A stretch of DNA of 64,000 nucleotides from Marinobacter profundi (GTDB taxonomy: Bacteria > Pseudomonadota > Gammaproteobacteria > Pseudomonadales > Oleiphilaceae), in NCBI RefSeq assembly GCF_002744715.1, contig NZ_KZ319370.1, positions 434,001-498,000 of the forward strand, given 5' to 3'. Of the stretch, positions 8,756-17,335 are shown piece after piece (position 1 is the stretch's first letter; each line of letters starts with the position of its first letter). The translations under genes were made by a program, and so were the position numbers. The notes beneath the pieces are model-generated. The model made no database searches. It worked only from the letters and a program-made list of their open reading frames with translations, and was not told where the DNA came from.

Positions 8756-10077
8756 GACAGGGGCCAGTCAGCTGCATCAACGGTGTGAAGTCCCACGGGT
8801 TGTTCGGCATGGCCGCCCCAGCGATCAATGAAGGTGCCGCAGGGGTCGTACTGCATGGCCTGTTTTTCCAGGTTGAACTGGCGCAGGCCCCGGGGATCGG
8901 CGCCGACACCGGCCAGATACTGCCAGTTGCCGTAGTTACTGCCTACATCATAGTCGATAAGTTGTTCCTGGAACCATGCCGCACCGTAGCGCCAGTCCAG
9001 GCCCAGTTCGTTCACAAAGCAGCTGGCCACCAGTTGCCGGGCGCGGTTGCTGATGTAGCCGGTTTCCCGCAACTGGTTCATCGCGGCATTGACGATCGGG
9101 TATTCGGTGTTGCCCTCGCACCAGGCCCGGAAGCGGTGGCCGTAGAAGGTGGCTGGCCGGCGCTTGCGTTGCACGCCATCCCGGCGAAACAGGTTGGCGC
9201 CGTGTTTCAGGGCATACCAGAAGAAATACTCCCGCCACAGCAACTCGAACCAGAGCCAGTAGGTGGACTCGTTACTGGTTTCACGACGTTCGTACTCGGC
9301 AATGTTTTCCGCCACTTCCCGCACCGACAGGCAGCCATTGGCCAGCCAGGGCGACAGCTTGGCGGAGGCGTCCCAGCTGTCGAGGGCATTGCGGGTCTCC
9401 TTGTAGCGGGCAATACCGTGGTTAATGAACAGGAACTCCCGCAGCCGTTTCAGTCCGGCGTCTTCACCGCCGGTAAACGCCAGAGGGTGAACCGGTTCGG
9501 GGATGGGGGGGCAGTCGCCCCGATTGTCCTGGGGAAAGCCGGGCGCTGGCGGCAGCGCACTGAGGGTGCGGATACGCATCGGTTCGCTGCAGCGCTCGCC
9601 GGTTTTCTCTACCTGTTTGCGGAACTGGGAGAAGGTGTCGGGCAGCTCCGCCAGAGGCATTGGCAACGCTCCCTCGGTGAACAGCGACAGGGTCTCGAAT
9701 TGCTGGAACAGGGTGCCAGGCAGCGCCGCCTTCAGGGACTGCCACTGTGCCGCTTCCTCGGTGCCCGGCAGGCGCGACCGCACTACCCGGTTGATGCCAT
9801 GGTCATGAACCAGCAGGGGGATTACCGCTTCCGGATCGCCGAAGGCAATGTGCAGGCGCTGGCCCATGGGCCGAAGGCTCCGCTCCAGCGCCATCAGGCT
9901 CTGCCACAGGAAACGCCAGCGATGACTGCCCATGGCTTTGCTCTGAAAGCCGCCGCTGGCGAACCAGCGCGGATCCACCACGTAGACACACAGCAGCATG
10001 TCCGAGCGGGAAGCGGCCAGCAGGGCGGCGTTGTCGTGCAGGCGCAGGTCCCGCGTAAACCAGTAAAGTGTTTGCAA
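8752..10077 (-). CDS. Cryptochrome/DNA photolyase family protein (DASH-like)
   Basis: A flavoprotein of about 441 residues. The N terminus YWFTRDLRLHDNAALLAA is the photolyase antenna-domain motif. The C-terminal FAD-binding region shows SPWLANGCLSVREV, the ELLWREYFFWY segment, a GYISNRARQLVASCFVNELGLDWRYGAAWFQ block and DPCGTFIDRW. The size and DVGSNYGNWQYLAGVG fit the DASH/photolyase group that repairs or senses UV damage with light. I prefer a TTG start at 10077: AGGGGGA precedes it and the protein then starts five residues before the conserved motif. A GTG at 10104 adds nine unlikely residues. Confidence 0.88.
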   Translation of the reverse strand: MQTLYWFTRDLRLHDNAALLAASRSDMLLCVYVVDPRWFASGGFQSKAMGSHRWRFLWQSLMALERSLRPMGQRLHIAFGDPEAVIPLLVHDHGINRVVRSRLPGTEEAAQWQSLKAALPGTLFQQFETLSLFTEGALPMPLAELPDTFSQFRKQVEKTGERCSEPMRIRTLSALPPAPGFPQDNRGDCPPIPEPVHPLAFTGGEDAGLKRLREFLFINHGIARYKETRNALDSWDASAKLSPWLANGCLSVREVAENIAEYERRETSNESTYWLWFELLWREYFFWYALKHGANLFRRDGVQRKRRPATFYGHRFRAWCEGNTEYPIVNAAMNQLRETGYISNRARQLVASCFVNELGLDWRYGAAWFQEQLIDYDVGSNYGNWQYLAGVGADPRGLRQFNLEKQAMQYDPCGTFIDRWGGHAEQPVGLHTVDAADWPLS

Positions 10078-10120
10078 CGTAACTGTCCCCCTTCTACGGT
10101 GCACTCTACGGTGGAATGTC

Positions 10121-10132
10121 CCGTAATTACGG
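10121..10132. promoter_or_regulatory. 12-bp perfect palindrome between photolyase and formaldehyde dehydrogenase
   Basis: CCGTAATTACGG is a perfect palindrome in the divergent intergenic region. Two direct TACGGTG copies (10095-10101 and 10107-10113) lie next to it. Operator function for either gene is only a possibility. Confidence 0.3.
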
Positions 10133-10175
10133 CCATGACGTCAAACAGGATTGGCCGGGACCGGAATGGTGCTAA

Positions 10176-11324
<1,149 letters not shown>

Positions 11325-11335
11325 GATTCCGTGCA

Positions 11336-11369
11336 AGAAAACGGGTTGGCGAATGCTGATCCGTTTTCT
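11336..11369 (+). terminator. Possible terminator hairpin after frmA
   Basis: AGAAAACGG (11336-11344) and CCGTTTTCT (11361-11369) form a perfect 9-bp stem with a 16-base loop, 12 bases after the stop. No clear U run follows, so termination efficiency is doubtful. Confidence 0.4.
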
Positions 11370-11547
11370 CGTATTCCTGAATCGATAACCCTCGTCTTGT
11401 TGGAAATCGGGCCCGTTTCCGGAAACCATCGCAGCGCAAACCCTCTCCGGATTTGGCTGGATGCGATAGACAAAGCCTGCAGCCCCTTCGTTCTGTTAAA
11501 ATCGGGGCTTATCTGTCTGCAGAAATTCCAGCGAAGAGATGCCAGTG

Positions 11548-12507
11548 ATGTCCCTGAAACTCCTGATTATCGGTGCCGGCGGCATTGGCGGCTATTACGC
11601 CGCCAGACTTGCCGGGGCCGGCCACGATGTGGTGCTGACTGCTCGTGGTGACCACCTGAAGGCCATTCAGGGCCGAGGCCTCAAAGTCGATTACGAGGGC
11701 CGGATTTTTGATTGCCGTTTGCCGGCCTACGATCACGCTTCACTGATTCAAGCCTGCCAGCCGGATGACTTTGACCTGGTGATTGTTGCGCTGAAATCCA
11801 CCGCCACGGAACCGGTCATGACAGAGCTGGGTGACTGGCTGAGATCCGGCACTGTTCCGGTATTGTCGCTGCAGAATGGCGTCGATAACGAACCGCTGAT
11901 TGCCGTGGTGGTTGGTGAAAGCCGGGTGCTGGGTGGCCTTGCCGTGCGCATTGGCGGGCACATTACCGGGCCGGGTGAAGTGTTTGCCGAAGGGGTGGCC
12001 CAGATCGTTATGGGGGCCTGGCCGGAGCAGGCTCCGGCCGACGCCCGGATCCCGTTGCTGGACAGACTGCAGACGGCGTTCAACCTGGCCGGCATCCCCA
12101 CCACCGTGACGGATAACATCCGCTACGAACTCTGGCGCAAGCTGGTGATCAATAATGGCGTAAACCCGCTCTCGGCGCTCACCGGCCTCGATACCCGCAG
12201 CCTGACCCACCACCCCGAATTCGGCAGGATTGTCTACGGCATGATGGCCGAAACCGTCGCCGCGTCGCGGGCCGAAGGTGTCAATCTCAGTCAGCAGGAT
12301 CTCGATGAGATGTTCGAGCTGATCAGCACCTTCAACGCTATCAAGACATCAATGCTGGTGGACAAGGAAAAGGGCCGCCCCCTTGAGCTGGACAGCATTG
12401 CCGGCGCAGTGCAGAGACGTTGCCGGCAACTGGGTATCGAAGCGCCTTATACCACGACGGTGAGCGCCTTGCTGGTGCATTCCGGAACTGGCGACAGGCT
12501 GGCCTGA
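11548..12507 (+). CDS. panE: 2-dehydropantoate 2-reductase family protein (PanE/ApbA)
   Basis: A protein of about 319 residues. The N-terminal Rossmann motif IIGAGGIGGYYAARLAGAGHDV binds NADPH; the middle has LQNGVDNEPL, and the C-terminal helical domain contains the catalytic-lysine region ELWRKLVINNGVNPLSALTG. This is the ketopantoate reductase family that feeds coenzyme A synthesis, although many genomes carry paralogues of unknown substrate. I chose the ATG at 11548 because GAAGAG lies nine bases upstream; the ATG at 11539 abuts that site. It stands alone between frmA and the convergent benzoate-pathway genes. Confidence 0.85.
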   Translation: MSLKLLIIGAGGIGGYYAARLAGAGHDVVLTARGDHLKAIQGRGLKVDYEGRIFDCRLPAYDHASLIQACQPDDFDLVIVALKSTATEPVMTELGDWLRSGTVPVLSLQNGVDNEPLIAVVVGESRVLGGLAVRIGGHITGPGEVFAEGVAQIVMGAWPEQAPADARIPLLDRLQTAFNLAGIPTTVTDNIRYELWRKLVINNGVNPLSALTGLDTRSLTHHPEFGRIVYGMMAETVAASRAEGVNLSQQDLDEMFELISTFNAIKTSMLVDKEKGRPLELDSIAGAVQRRCRQLGIEAPYTTTVSALLVHSGTGDRLA

Positions 12508-12521
12508 GGCCACCCTGTCGC
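12491..12521 (+). terminator. Hairpin around the panE stop codon
   Basis: GCGACAGG pairs with CCTGTCGC, and inside it TGGCC pairs with GGCCA, leaving the panE stop TGA as the loop. One C-C mismatch interrupts the stem. It sits between convergent genes and may terminate both; three degenerate ACCCTGT-type units follow (12512-12541). Confidence 0.4.
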
Positions 12522-12548
12522 TACCCTGTTGTTACCCCGAAAAGCGGA

Positions 12549-13337
12549 TCAGGACAGGTGCCTGATCAGCAGATCGGCGAACTGAACCGGACATTCCACG
12601 GAAGGAACGTGTCCGATATTTTCCAGAATGACCGGGTCGGCGGTGCCAATGGCTCCGGCAAGCTCCTGCAGGGCGGCGGGTGGGGTTGCCACGTCGTCAC
12701 TGCCGCCGATCAGCAGGACCGGCACGTCGCGTCCGGCCAGCGCTTCGCGGAAGTTGCAGCGCCCCAGCATCTCGCACAGCAGGGCGTAGCTGCGGTCGTC
12801 GCCGCGACCCATGATCACCCGCCAGCCATCAAGCAGCGCCGGCTGCTGTTCGCAGGCAGCCGGGCCGAACCACCGGGGCACGATGTCCATGGCCATGGCG
12901 GCCAGCCCCTGCTCCAGTACATTGGCCGAGCGCTGTTGCCAGGCTTCGGGAGTACCAATGACCGCGCCGGTGTTGGTGAGGGTGGCAGAGATCAACCGTT
13001 CGGCATGCTGGCTGACCAGCTGCTGGCCAATTACGCCACCAATGGAGGTGCCGGCAAAGTGGAACGCCCGGGCGCCCGCCTGTTCGGCCAGAGCCAGCGC
13101 CTCGCCCGCCAGGTCTTCCGGCTGGATGGCGTCCGAGATGGGGTTCCACGCCGAACTCGCCCCATGCCCCGGCAGGTCCCAGGTCAGCACCCGGAACCGT
13201 GGCAGCAGCATGGGCAGCATGTCGTCCCACACCCCCTGGGTCATGCCCAGCGGGTGGGCCAGCACCAGCAGCGGCTTTTCGGCGTCGCCGAGCAGCCGGT
13301 AGCAGATGGTGCGGCCGTTGTGCTTCAGAAATGCCAT
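12549..13337 (-). CDS. pcaD: 3-oxoadipate enol-lactonase
   Basis: A 262-residue alpha/beta hydrolase that opens beta-ketoadipate enol-lactone to 3-oxoadipate. The oxyanion strand VLAHPLGM, the nucleophile elbow GTSIGG (family usually GLSMGG), the acid in GSDDVATPP and the histidine in NIGHVPSVE complete the triad. It is last in the minus-strand run catI-catJ-pcaF-pcaD, 16 bases after pcaF, and the context makes the assignment much safer than the fold alone. It supplies the step between CatC and the CoA transferase. Confidence 0.9.
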   Translation of the reverse strand: MAFLKHNGRTICYRLLGDAEKPLLVLAHPLGMTQGVWDDMLPMLLPRFRVLTWDLPGHGASSAWNPISDAIQPEDLAGEALALAEQAGARAFHFAGTSIGGVIGQQLVSQHAERLISATLTNTGAVIGTPEAWQQRSANVLEQGLAAMAMDIVPRWFGPAACEQQPALLDGWRVIMGRGDDRSYALLCEMLGRCNFREALAGRDVPVLLIGGSDDVATPPAALQELAGAIGTADPVILENIGHVPSVECPVQFADLLIRHLS

Positions 13338-13353
13338 GGTGTTCCCCTTTCGG

Positions 13354-14556
13354 TCAGACCCGTTCGATCAGTGTAGCAATACCCTGGCCGACGCCTACGC
13401 ACATGGTGCACAGGGCGTATCGGCCACCGGTGCGCTGGAGCTGGTGAGCGGCAGTCTGCAGCAGACGGGCGCCGGACATGCCCAGTGGGTGACCGAGGGC
13501 GATTGCGCCGCCGTTCGGGTTCACCCGGGAATCGTCATCGGCAACACCCAGCTCGCGCAGTACCGCCAGGCCTTGCGCAGCAAAGGCTTCGTTGAGTTCG
13601 ATTACGTCGATGTCGGCAATGTTGATGCCCTGCTTTTCCAGCAGCTTGCGTACCGCCGGTACCGGGCCGATGCCCATGATACGAGGTTCCACGCCGGCGG
13701 TTGCCATGCCAAGGATCCTGGCCATCGGCTTCAGGCCGTGGGCCTTTACTGCGGCTTCGCTGGCCACCAGCATGGCAGCGGCACCGTCGTTGACGCCGGA
13801 GGCGTTACCGGCGGTCACGCTGCCGTTGTCACGGAACGGCGCGGGCAGGGCGGCGAGTTTTTCCAGGGTGGTGCTGCGCAGGTGTTCGTCAGTGTCGAAT
13901 ACCAGCGGATCCTGCTTGCGGCGGGGAATGCTCACCGGCACGATCTCTTCGGCAAATACGCCAGCTTGCTGGGCGCGCGCGGCCTTTTCCTGGGAGCGCA
14001 GGGCAAACAGGTCCTGGTCCTCGCGGGTAACCTTGAACTGCTCGGCGACGTTTTCAGCAGTTTCCGGCATGGAGTCGATACCGTACTGTTTCTTCATCAG
14101 CGGGTTGACGAAGCGCCAGCCGATGGTGGTGTCTTCGATCTTCTGGCCACGGGAGAAGGCGCTGTCGGCCTTGCCCATGACGTACGGGGCGCGGGACATG
14201 GATTCCACACCGCCGGCCAGCACCAGCTCCATTTCGCCCGCGCGGATGGCGCGGAATGCAGTGCCCACGGCGTCCATGCCGGAACCGCACAGCCGGTTGA
14301 GGGTCGTACCGGGCACGGAGGTGGGCAAACCTGCCAGCAACGCAGACATGCGGGCTACGTTGCGGTTGTCTTCGCCAGCCTGGTTGGCGCAGCCCATGAT
14401 GACTTCATCAATGGCGGCGGGGTCCAGTTCGGGTGCCTGTTCCAGCACCGCCTTGAAAACGGCGGCGCCGAGGTCGTCCGGACGCACGCTGGCGAGGGTG
14501 CCGCCAAAACGGCCAATGGCGGAGCGGCGGGGGTGGCAAAGAAAAACGTCGGTCAT
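13354..14556 (-). CDS. pcaF: 3-oxoadipyl-CoA thiolase
   Basis: A 400-residue thiolase. The acylated cysteine lies in [11 protein letters not shown]; the active-site histidine motif [19 protein letters not shown] and the C-terminal [10 protein letters not shown] cysteine are present. The Pca-type feature is [14 protein letters not shown] and the N-terminal [16 protein letters not shown]. It cleaves 3-oxoadipyl-CoA to succinyl-CoA and acetyl-CoA in the cytoplasm. GGAG stands ahead of the ATG. It lies between catJ and pcaD in the operon under divergent control of the IclR regulator. The 112-base gap to catJ contains two palindromic repeats. Confidence 0.94.
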   Translation of the reverse strand: MTDVFLCHPRRSAIGRFGGTLASVRPDDLGAAVFKAVLEQAPELDPAAIDEVIMGCANQAGEDNRNVARMSALLAGLPTSVPGTTLNRLCGSGMDAVGTAFRAIRAGEMELVLAGGVESMSRAPYVMGKADSAFSRGQKIEDTTIGWRFVNPLMKKQYGIDSMPETAENVAEQFKVTREDQDLFALRSQEKAARAQQAGVFAEEIVPVSIPRRKQDPLVFDTDEHLRSTTLEKLAALPAPFRDNGSVTAGNASGVNDGAAAMLVASEAAVKAHGLKPMARILGMATAGVEPRIMGIGPVPAVRKLLEKQGINIADIDVIELNEAFAAQGLAVLRELGVADDDSRVNPNGGAIALGHPLGMSGARLLQTAAHQLQRTGGRYALCTMCVGVGQGIATLIERV

Positions 14557-14581
14557 GATCGGTCTCCGTTGGGCTGAATCT

Positions 14582-14605
14582 GGGACAGACCGGTGGTCAG
14601 TCCCC
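14582..14605. repeat. Palindromic GGGACAGAC repeat, copy 1
   Basis: GGGACAGAC, a short loop and GTCAGTCCCC between catJ and pcaF. It belongs to the nine-copy family described elsewhere in this window; the right arm has the A variant (GTCAGTCC), giving one mismatch in the stem. Confidence 0.85.
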
Positions 14606-14630
14606 GGGAGTTGCTGGGGTTGTTCGGTTC

Positions 14631-14655
14631 GGGGACAGACTCGAGGTCAGTCCCC
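14631..14655. repeat. Palindromic GGGGACAGAC repeat, copy 2
   Basis: GGGGACAGAC, a 5-base loop and GTCAGTCCCC, 25 bases from copy 1 in the same catJ-pcaF gap. Together the pair fills most of the intergenic region within an otherwise tight operon. Confidence 0.88.
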
Positions 14656-14668
14656 TGCCATCAGCGGC

Positions 14669-15442
14669 TTACTGCCCGGAATGATGGGCCTTGGTGCGGG
14701 CCTTCAGGTCGCGCAGTACTTCCAGTTCCTGGGCCGTCGGCTCCGGCGTGGTGTCGAGCTGGTCGGCAAAGCGGATTTCCCAGCCGGTTGCCTCGATCAC
14801 GTCGTCCCGGGTCACACCCGGGTGCAGGGAGGTTACCACCAGTTCTTTGGTCTCCGGATCCGGCTTGAGGATGCACAGGTCTGTGATAACCACGGTGGGA
14901 CCCTTGCCGATGTTGGGGACATTGTCCCGTGCCTTGCCGTCGCGGCCGAAGCCCACGGTGGTCACGAAGTCGACGTCTTTCACGAAGGTCCGTTTGGAGT
15001 GCTTGACGGTGATGAACACTTCCTTCGCATTGGTAGCAATTTCCGGCGCGCCACCACCGCCGGGCAGGCGGACTTTCGGCTCACGGTAGTCACCAATCAG
15101 GGTGGTGTTGAGGTTGGCGAAACGGTCGATCTGGGCGGTACCCAGGAAGCCGACGCTGATATGGCCGCCCTGCAACCAGTAACGGAACATTTCCGGTACC
15201 GACACGGTAGTCAGCGCAGACTCGCACAGCTCGCCGTCACCAATCGACAGCGGCAGCACGTCCGGTCTGGTTTGCAGGGTGCCGGATTCGTAGATCAGGG
15301 TGATGTCCGGCGCGTGGGTCAGCCGCGCCAGGTTGGCGGCTTCGCTGGGCAGGCCGATGCCGACGAAACAGGTCATGTCGTTGTTCAGGGCACGTGCCGC
15401 GGTGATGCTCATCATTTCGGAAGAGGTGAATTCAAGGCTCAT
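14669..15442 (-). CDS. catJ: 3-oxoadipate CoA-transferase, beta subunit (CatJ type)
   Basis: A 257-residue CoA-transferase subunit. Near the N terminus FVGIGLPSEAANLARL leads to LIYESG, whose glutamate fits the covalent catalytic residue of the glutaconate CoA-transferase-like class. It is longer than classical PcaJ (about 213) and resembles CatJ of Pseudomonas knackmussii B13 as I recall it, for example RLPGGGGAPEIA and VTSLHPGVTRDDVIEATGW. It pairs with CatI, one base upstream, to move CoA from succinyl-CoA to 3-oxoadipate. Functionally it corresponds to pcaJ. Confidence 0.88.
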   Translation of the reverse strand: MSLEFTSSEMMSITAARALNNDMTCFVGIGLPSEAANLARLTHAPDITLIYESGTLQTRPDVLPLSIGDGELCESALTTVSVPEMFRYWLQGGHISVGFLGTAQIDRFANLNTTLIGDYREPKVRLPGGGGAPEIATNAKEVFITVKHSKRTFVKDVDFVTTVGFGRDGKARDNVPNIGKGPTVVITDLCILKPDPETKELVVTSLHPGVTRDDVIEATGWEIRFADQLDTTPEPTAQELEVLRDLKARTKAHHSGQ

Positions 15443-15443
15443 C

Positions 15444-16271
15444 TCACGCTGCTCCTTCTTCGGCGGTTTTCTCGAAAACGTTTTCCTTCAGCCAGGCCTG
15501 GAAGGTCTCGCGGTCACGGGCGATGCCGTCCCACTCCTGATAGAAGGCGTTGTCCCGGTCGTAGTAACCAAGGGCGTAAGACGGCCGCGAACCCCGCGGC
15601 GCCACTGCAATGGCGGTAATGGCCCACGACGGAATCACGCAGGCGTTCACGCTGGCGCCAAGGTCGTCGACGATTTCTTCCACGGTAACAATGCTGCGCT
15701 TGGCGGCCAGCACCGCTTCTTTCTGGATGCCGATGATGCCTTCCACCAGCACGTTGCCCTTGCGGTCCGCACGCTGGGCGTGAATGACGGCGACGTCCGG
15801 ACGTACCGAAGGTACCGCAGCCAGCCGCTCACCGGTGAACGGGCACTCGATAAACTTGATCTGGTCGTTCACCTTGGGCAGGTCGCTGCCGACATAGCCG
15901 CGCAGGACCGCCAGGGGCAGGCCAGCTGCACCCGCCTCATAGGCATTGGCCATAGCGGCATGGCTGTGCTCGAGGATTTCCAGCTTGTTGGGCCAGCCTT
16001 TCTCTACCGCATCCCGCAGTCGGTGCAGGGAGCCGACACCCGGATTGCCACCCCAGGAAAAGATCAGTTTCTTGGCGCATCCGGCGCCGATCATCTGGTC
16101 ATAAATGAGGTCCGGGGTCATGCGGATGAGTGTCAGGTCACGCTTTTCCTGGCGGATGATCTCGTGGCCGGCGGCGAACGGGATCAGGTGGGTAAAGCCT
16201 TCCATGGCAACGGTATCGCCGTTACTGATGTAGCGGCTGACCGCATCCTGGAGACTGAGAAATTCGGCCAT
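15444..16271 (-). CDS. catI: 3-oxoadipate CoA-transferase, alpha subunit (CatI type)
   Basis: A subunit of about 275 residues from the ATG at 16271, chosen because GAGG lies eight bases upstream; an ATG 15 bases earlier is possible. The sequence VAMEGFTHLIPFAAGHEIIR and FSWGGNPGVGSLHRLRDAVE match the glutaconate CoA-transferase-like CatI group, and SVRPDVAVIHAQRADRKGNV is the common CoA-transferase segment. It is the first gene of the catI-catJ-pcaF-pcaD operon. A perfect GTTCG-N5-CGAAC palindrome lies 45 bases upstream, a likely IclR operator. Confidence 0.9.
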   Translation of the reverse strand: MAEFLSLQDAVSRYISNGDTVAMEGFTHLIPFAAGHEIIRQEKRDLTLIRMTPDLIYDQMIGAGCAKKLIFSWGGNPGVGSLHRLRDAVEKGWPNKLEILEHSHAAMANAYEAGAAGLPLAVLRGYVGSDLPKVNDQIKFIECPFTGERLAAVPSVRPDVAVIHAQRADRKGNVLVEGIIGIQKEAVLAAKRSIVTVEEIVDDLGASVNACVIPSWAITAIAVAPRGSRPSYALGYYDRDNAFYQEWDGIARDRETFQAWLKENVFEKTAEEGAA

Positions 16272-16315
16272 GTGAACGGTCCTCATTCCGGTGGTAAATG
16301 GGTGTGGATTGCAGT

Positions 16316-16330
16316 GTTCGGGTTACGAAC
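16316..16330. promoter_or_regulatory. IclR-type operator near catI
   Basis: GTTCGGGTTACGAAC is a perfect 5-5-5 palindrome. An identical half-site layout occurs at 16416-16430. A single CGAAC half-site also lies at 16345-16349. IclR-family regulators such as PcaR and PobR bind GTTCG-containing sites. It should overlap or adjoin the catI promoter. Confidence 0.7.
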
Positions 16331-16387
16331 ATAAGTTTTATATGCGAACATGATGGCCTGAAGGTTTTGGCATCGTCAAGGACAAAA

Positions 16388-16404
16388 TTTCACCACCGGT
16401 GAAA
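16388..16404. promoter_or_regulatory. Inverted repeat in the catI-pcaR intergenic region
   Basis: TTTCACC, a 3-base spacer and GGTGAAA form a perfect 7-bp inverted repeat midway between the two GTTCG-N5-CGAAC sites. It could bind a second regulator; no function is known. Confidence 0.35.
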
Positions 16405-16415
16405 AATGCACGGAT

Positions 16416-16430
16416 GTTCGGACAGCGAAC
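16416..16430. promoter_or_regulatory. IclR-type operator near pcaR
   Basis: GTTCGGACAGCGAAC repeats the GTTCG-N5-CGAAC layout of 16316-16330, 59 bases before the pcaR start, so the regulator may control itself as well as catI. Confidence 0.7.
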
Positions 16431-16488
16431 AAGCATGATACCATGCGGCAATCCGGCCATGTCCGGGCTAGCGAAAGGAGAGTAATAG

Positions 16489-17268
16489 GTGGACGAGCAG
16501 GTTTTGAAGCCCGGTGACCGGGACTACGTTGGCGCGCTGGCCGCAGGGCTGGAGGTGCTGCAGGCGTTTGATGCGGAACATCCGCGGATGACCCTGAGTG
16601 AAGTGGCTGCCCGTACCGACATGGATCGGGCCAAGGCCCGGCGCTTTCTGCTGACCCTTCATGCCCTGGGTTTTGTAAAGCGCAGCGGTCGCCAGTTCGA
16701 GCTTACGCCGCGGGTGCTGCAGCTGGGCTACGCCTACCAGGCGTCCAATCAGTACCGGGCGGTGATCCAGCAGTACCTGGAGGACATCACGGCGGAACTG
16801 GGGGAGTCGTCGTCGCTGGCCGTACTCGACGGCGATGACGTGGTGTATGTAGTGCGCTCCTCAGCCCCCCACCGGCTGATGGCCATTACCCTGTCGGTGG
16901 GTACCCGGTTACCTGCGGCCTATACCTCCATGGGGCGGGTGTTGCTGGCGCAACTGCCGGACGACGAACTGGAGGCCTACCTGGGGCGGGTTACGCTGGC
17001 CGCCTTTACCCCGGCTTCCGTCATCACTGTGGAGGCCCTTCGCCAGGAGATTCTGAGGACCCGGGAGCAGGGCTACTCCATCGTGGACCAGGAGCTGGAT
17101 TCCGGCCTGCGCTCGGCGGCCGTGCCGGTTTTTGCCGGTAATGGCGAATTGCTGGGCGCGATCAACATCAGTACCAATGCCGCCCGGGTCAGCATGGACA
17201 CCCTGGTGGCCAGCTATCTGCCCCGGTTGCAGCAGGCCGCTGACCAGGTGCATCGCACGACGCGCTGA
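16489..17268 (+). CDS. pcaR: IclR-family regulator of the beta-ketoadipate pathway
   Basis: A 259-residue regulator with a GTG start preceded by AGGAG. The N-terminal winged helix-turn-helix covers about residues 12-75 (MTLSEVAARTDMDRAKARRF is the HTH). The C-terminal effector domain contains TRLPAAYTSMGRVLLAQL and AAVPVFAGNGELLGAINIS, both standard for PcaR/PcaU/PobR/CatR-type IclR proteins. Its divergent position to catI-catJ-pcaF-pcaD and the two matched palindromes in the gap suggest it controls this operon, probably with 3-oxoadipate as effector as for P. putida PcaR. The effector is inferred. Confidence 0.9.
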   Translation: MDEQVLKPGDRDYVGALAAGLEVLQAFDAEHPRMTLSEVAARTDMDRAKARRFLLTLHALGFVKRSGRQFELTPRVLQLGYAYQASNQYRAVIQQYLEDITAELGESSSLAVLDGDDVVYVVRSSAPHRLMAITLSVGTRLPAAYTSMGRVLLAQLPDDELEAYLGRVTLAAFTPASVITVEALRQEILRTREQGYSIVDQELDSGLRSAAVPVFAGNGELLGAINISTNAARVSMDTLVASYLPRLQQAADQVHRTTR

Positions 17269-17303
17269 CGGGATGCCCGCTGATTGAAGGACCAGTCCGT
17301 AAA

Positions 17304-17333
17304 GCTGGCCCTTGGTGCGGAAGGGCAGTCAGC
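17304..17333. terminator. Hairpin between convergent pcaR and catR
   Basis: GCTGGCCCTT (17304-17313) pairs with the AAGGGC...CAGC arm (17321-17333), with one 3-base bulge. It ends just before the catR stop. It may serve both converging genes. Confidence 0.35.
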
Positions 17334-17335
17334 GG

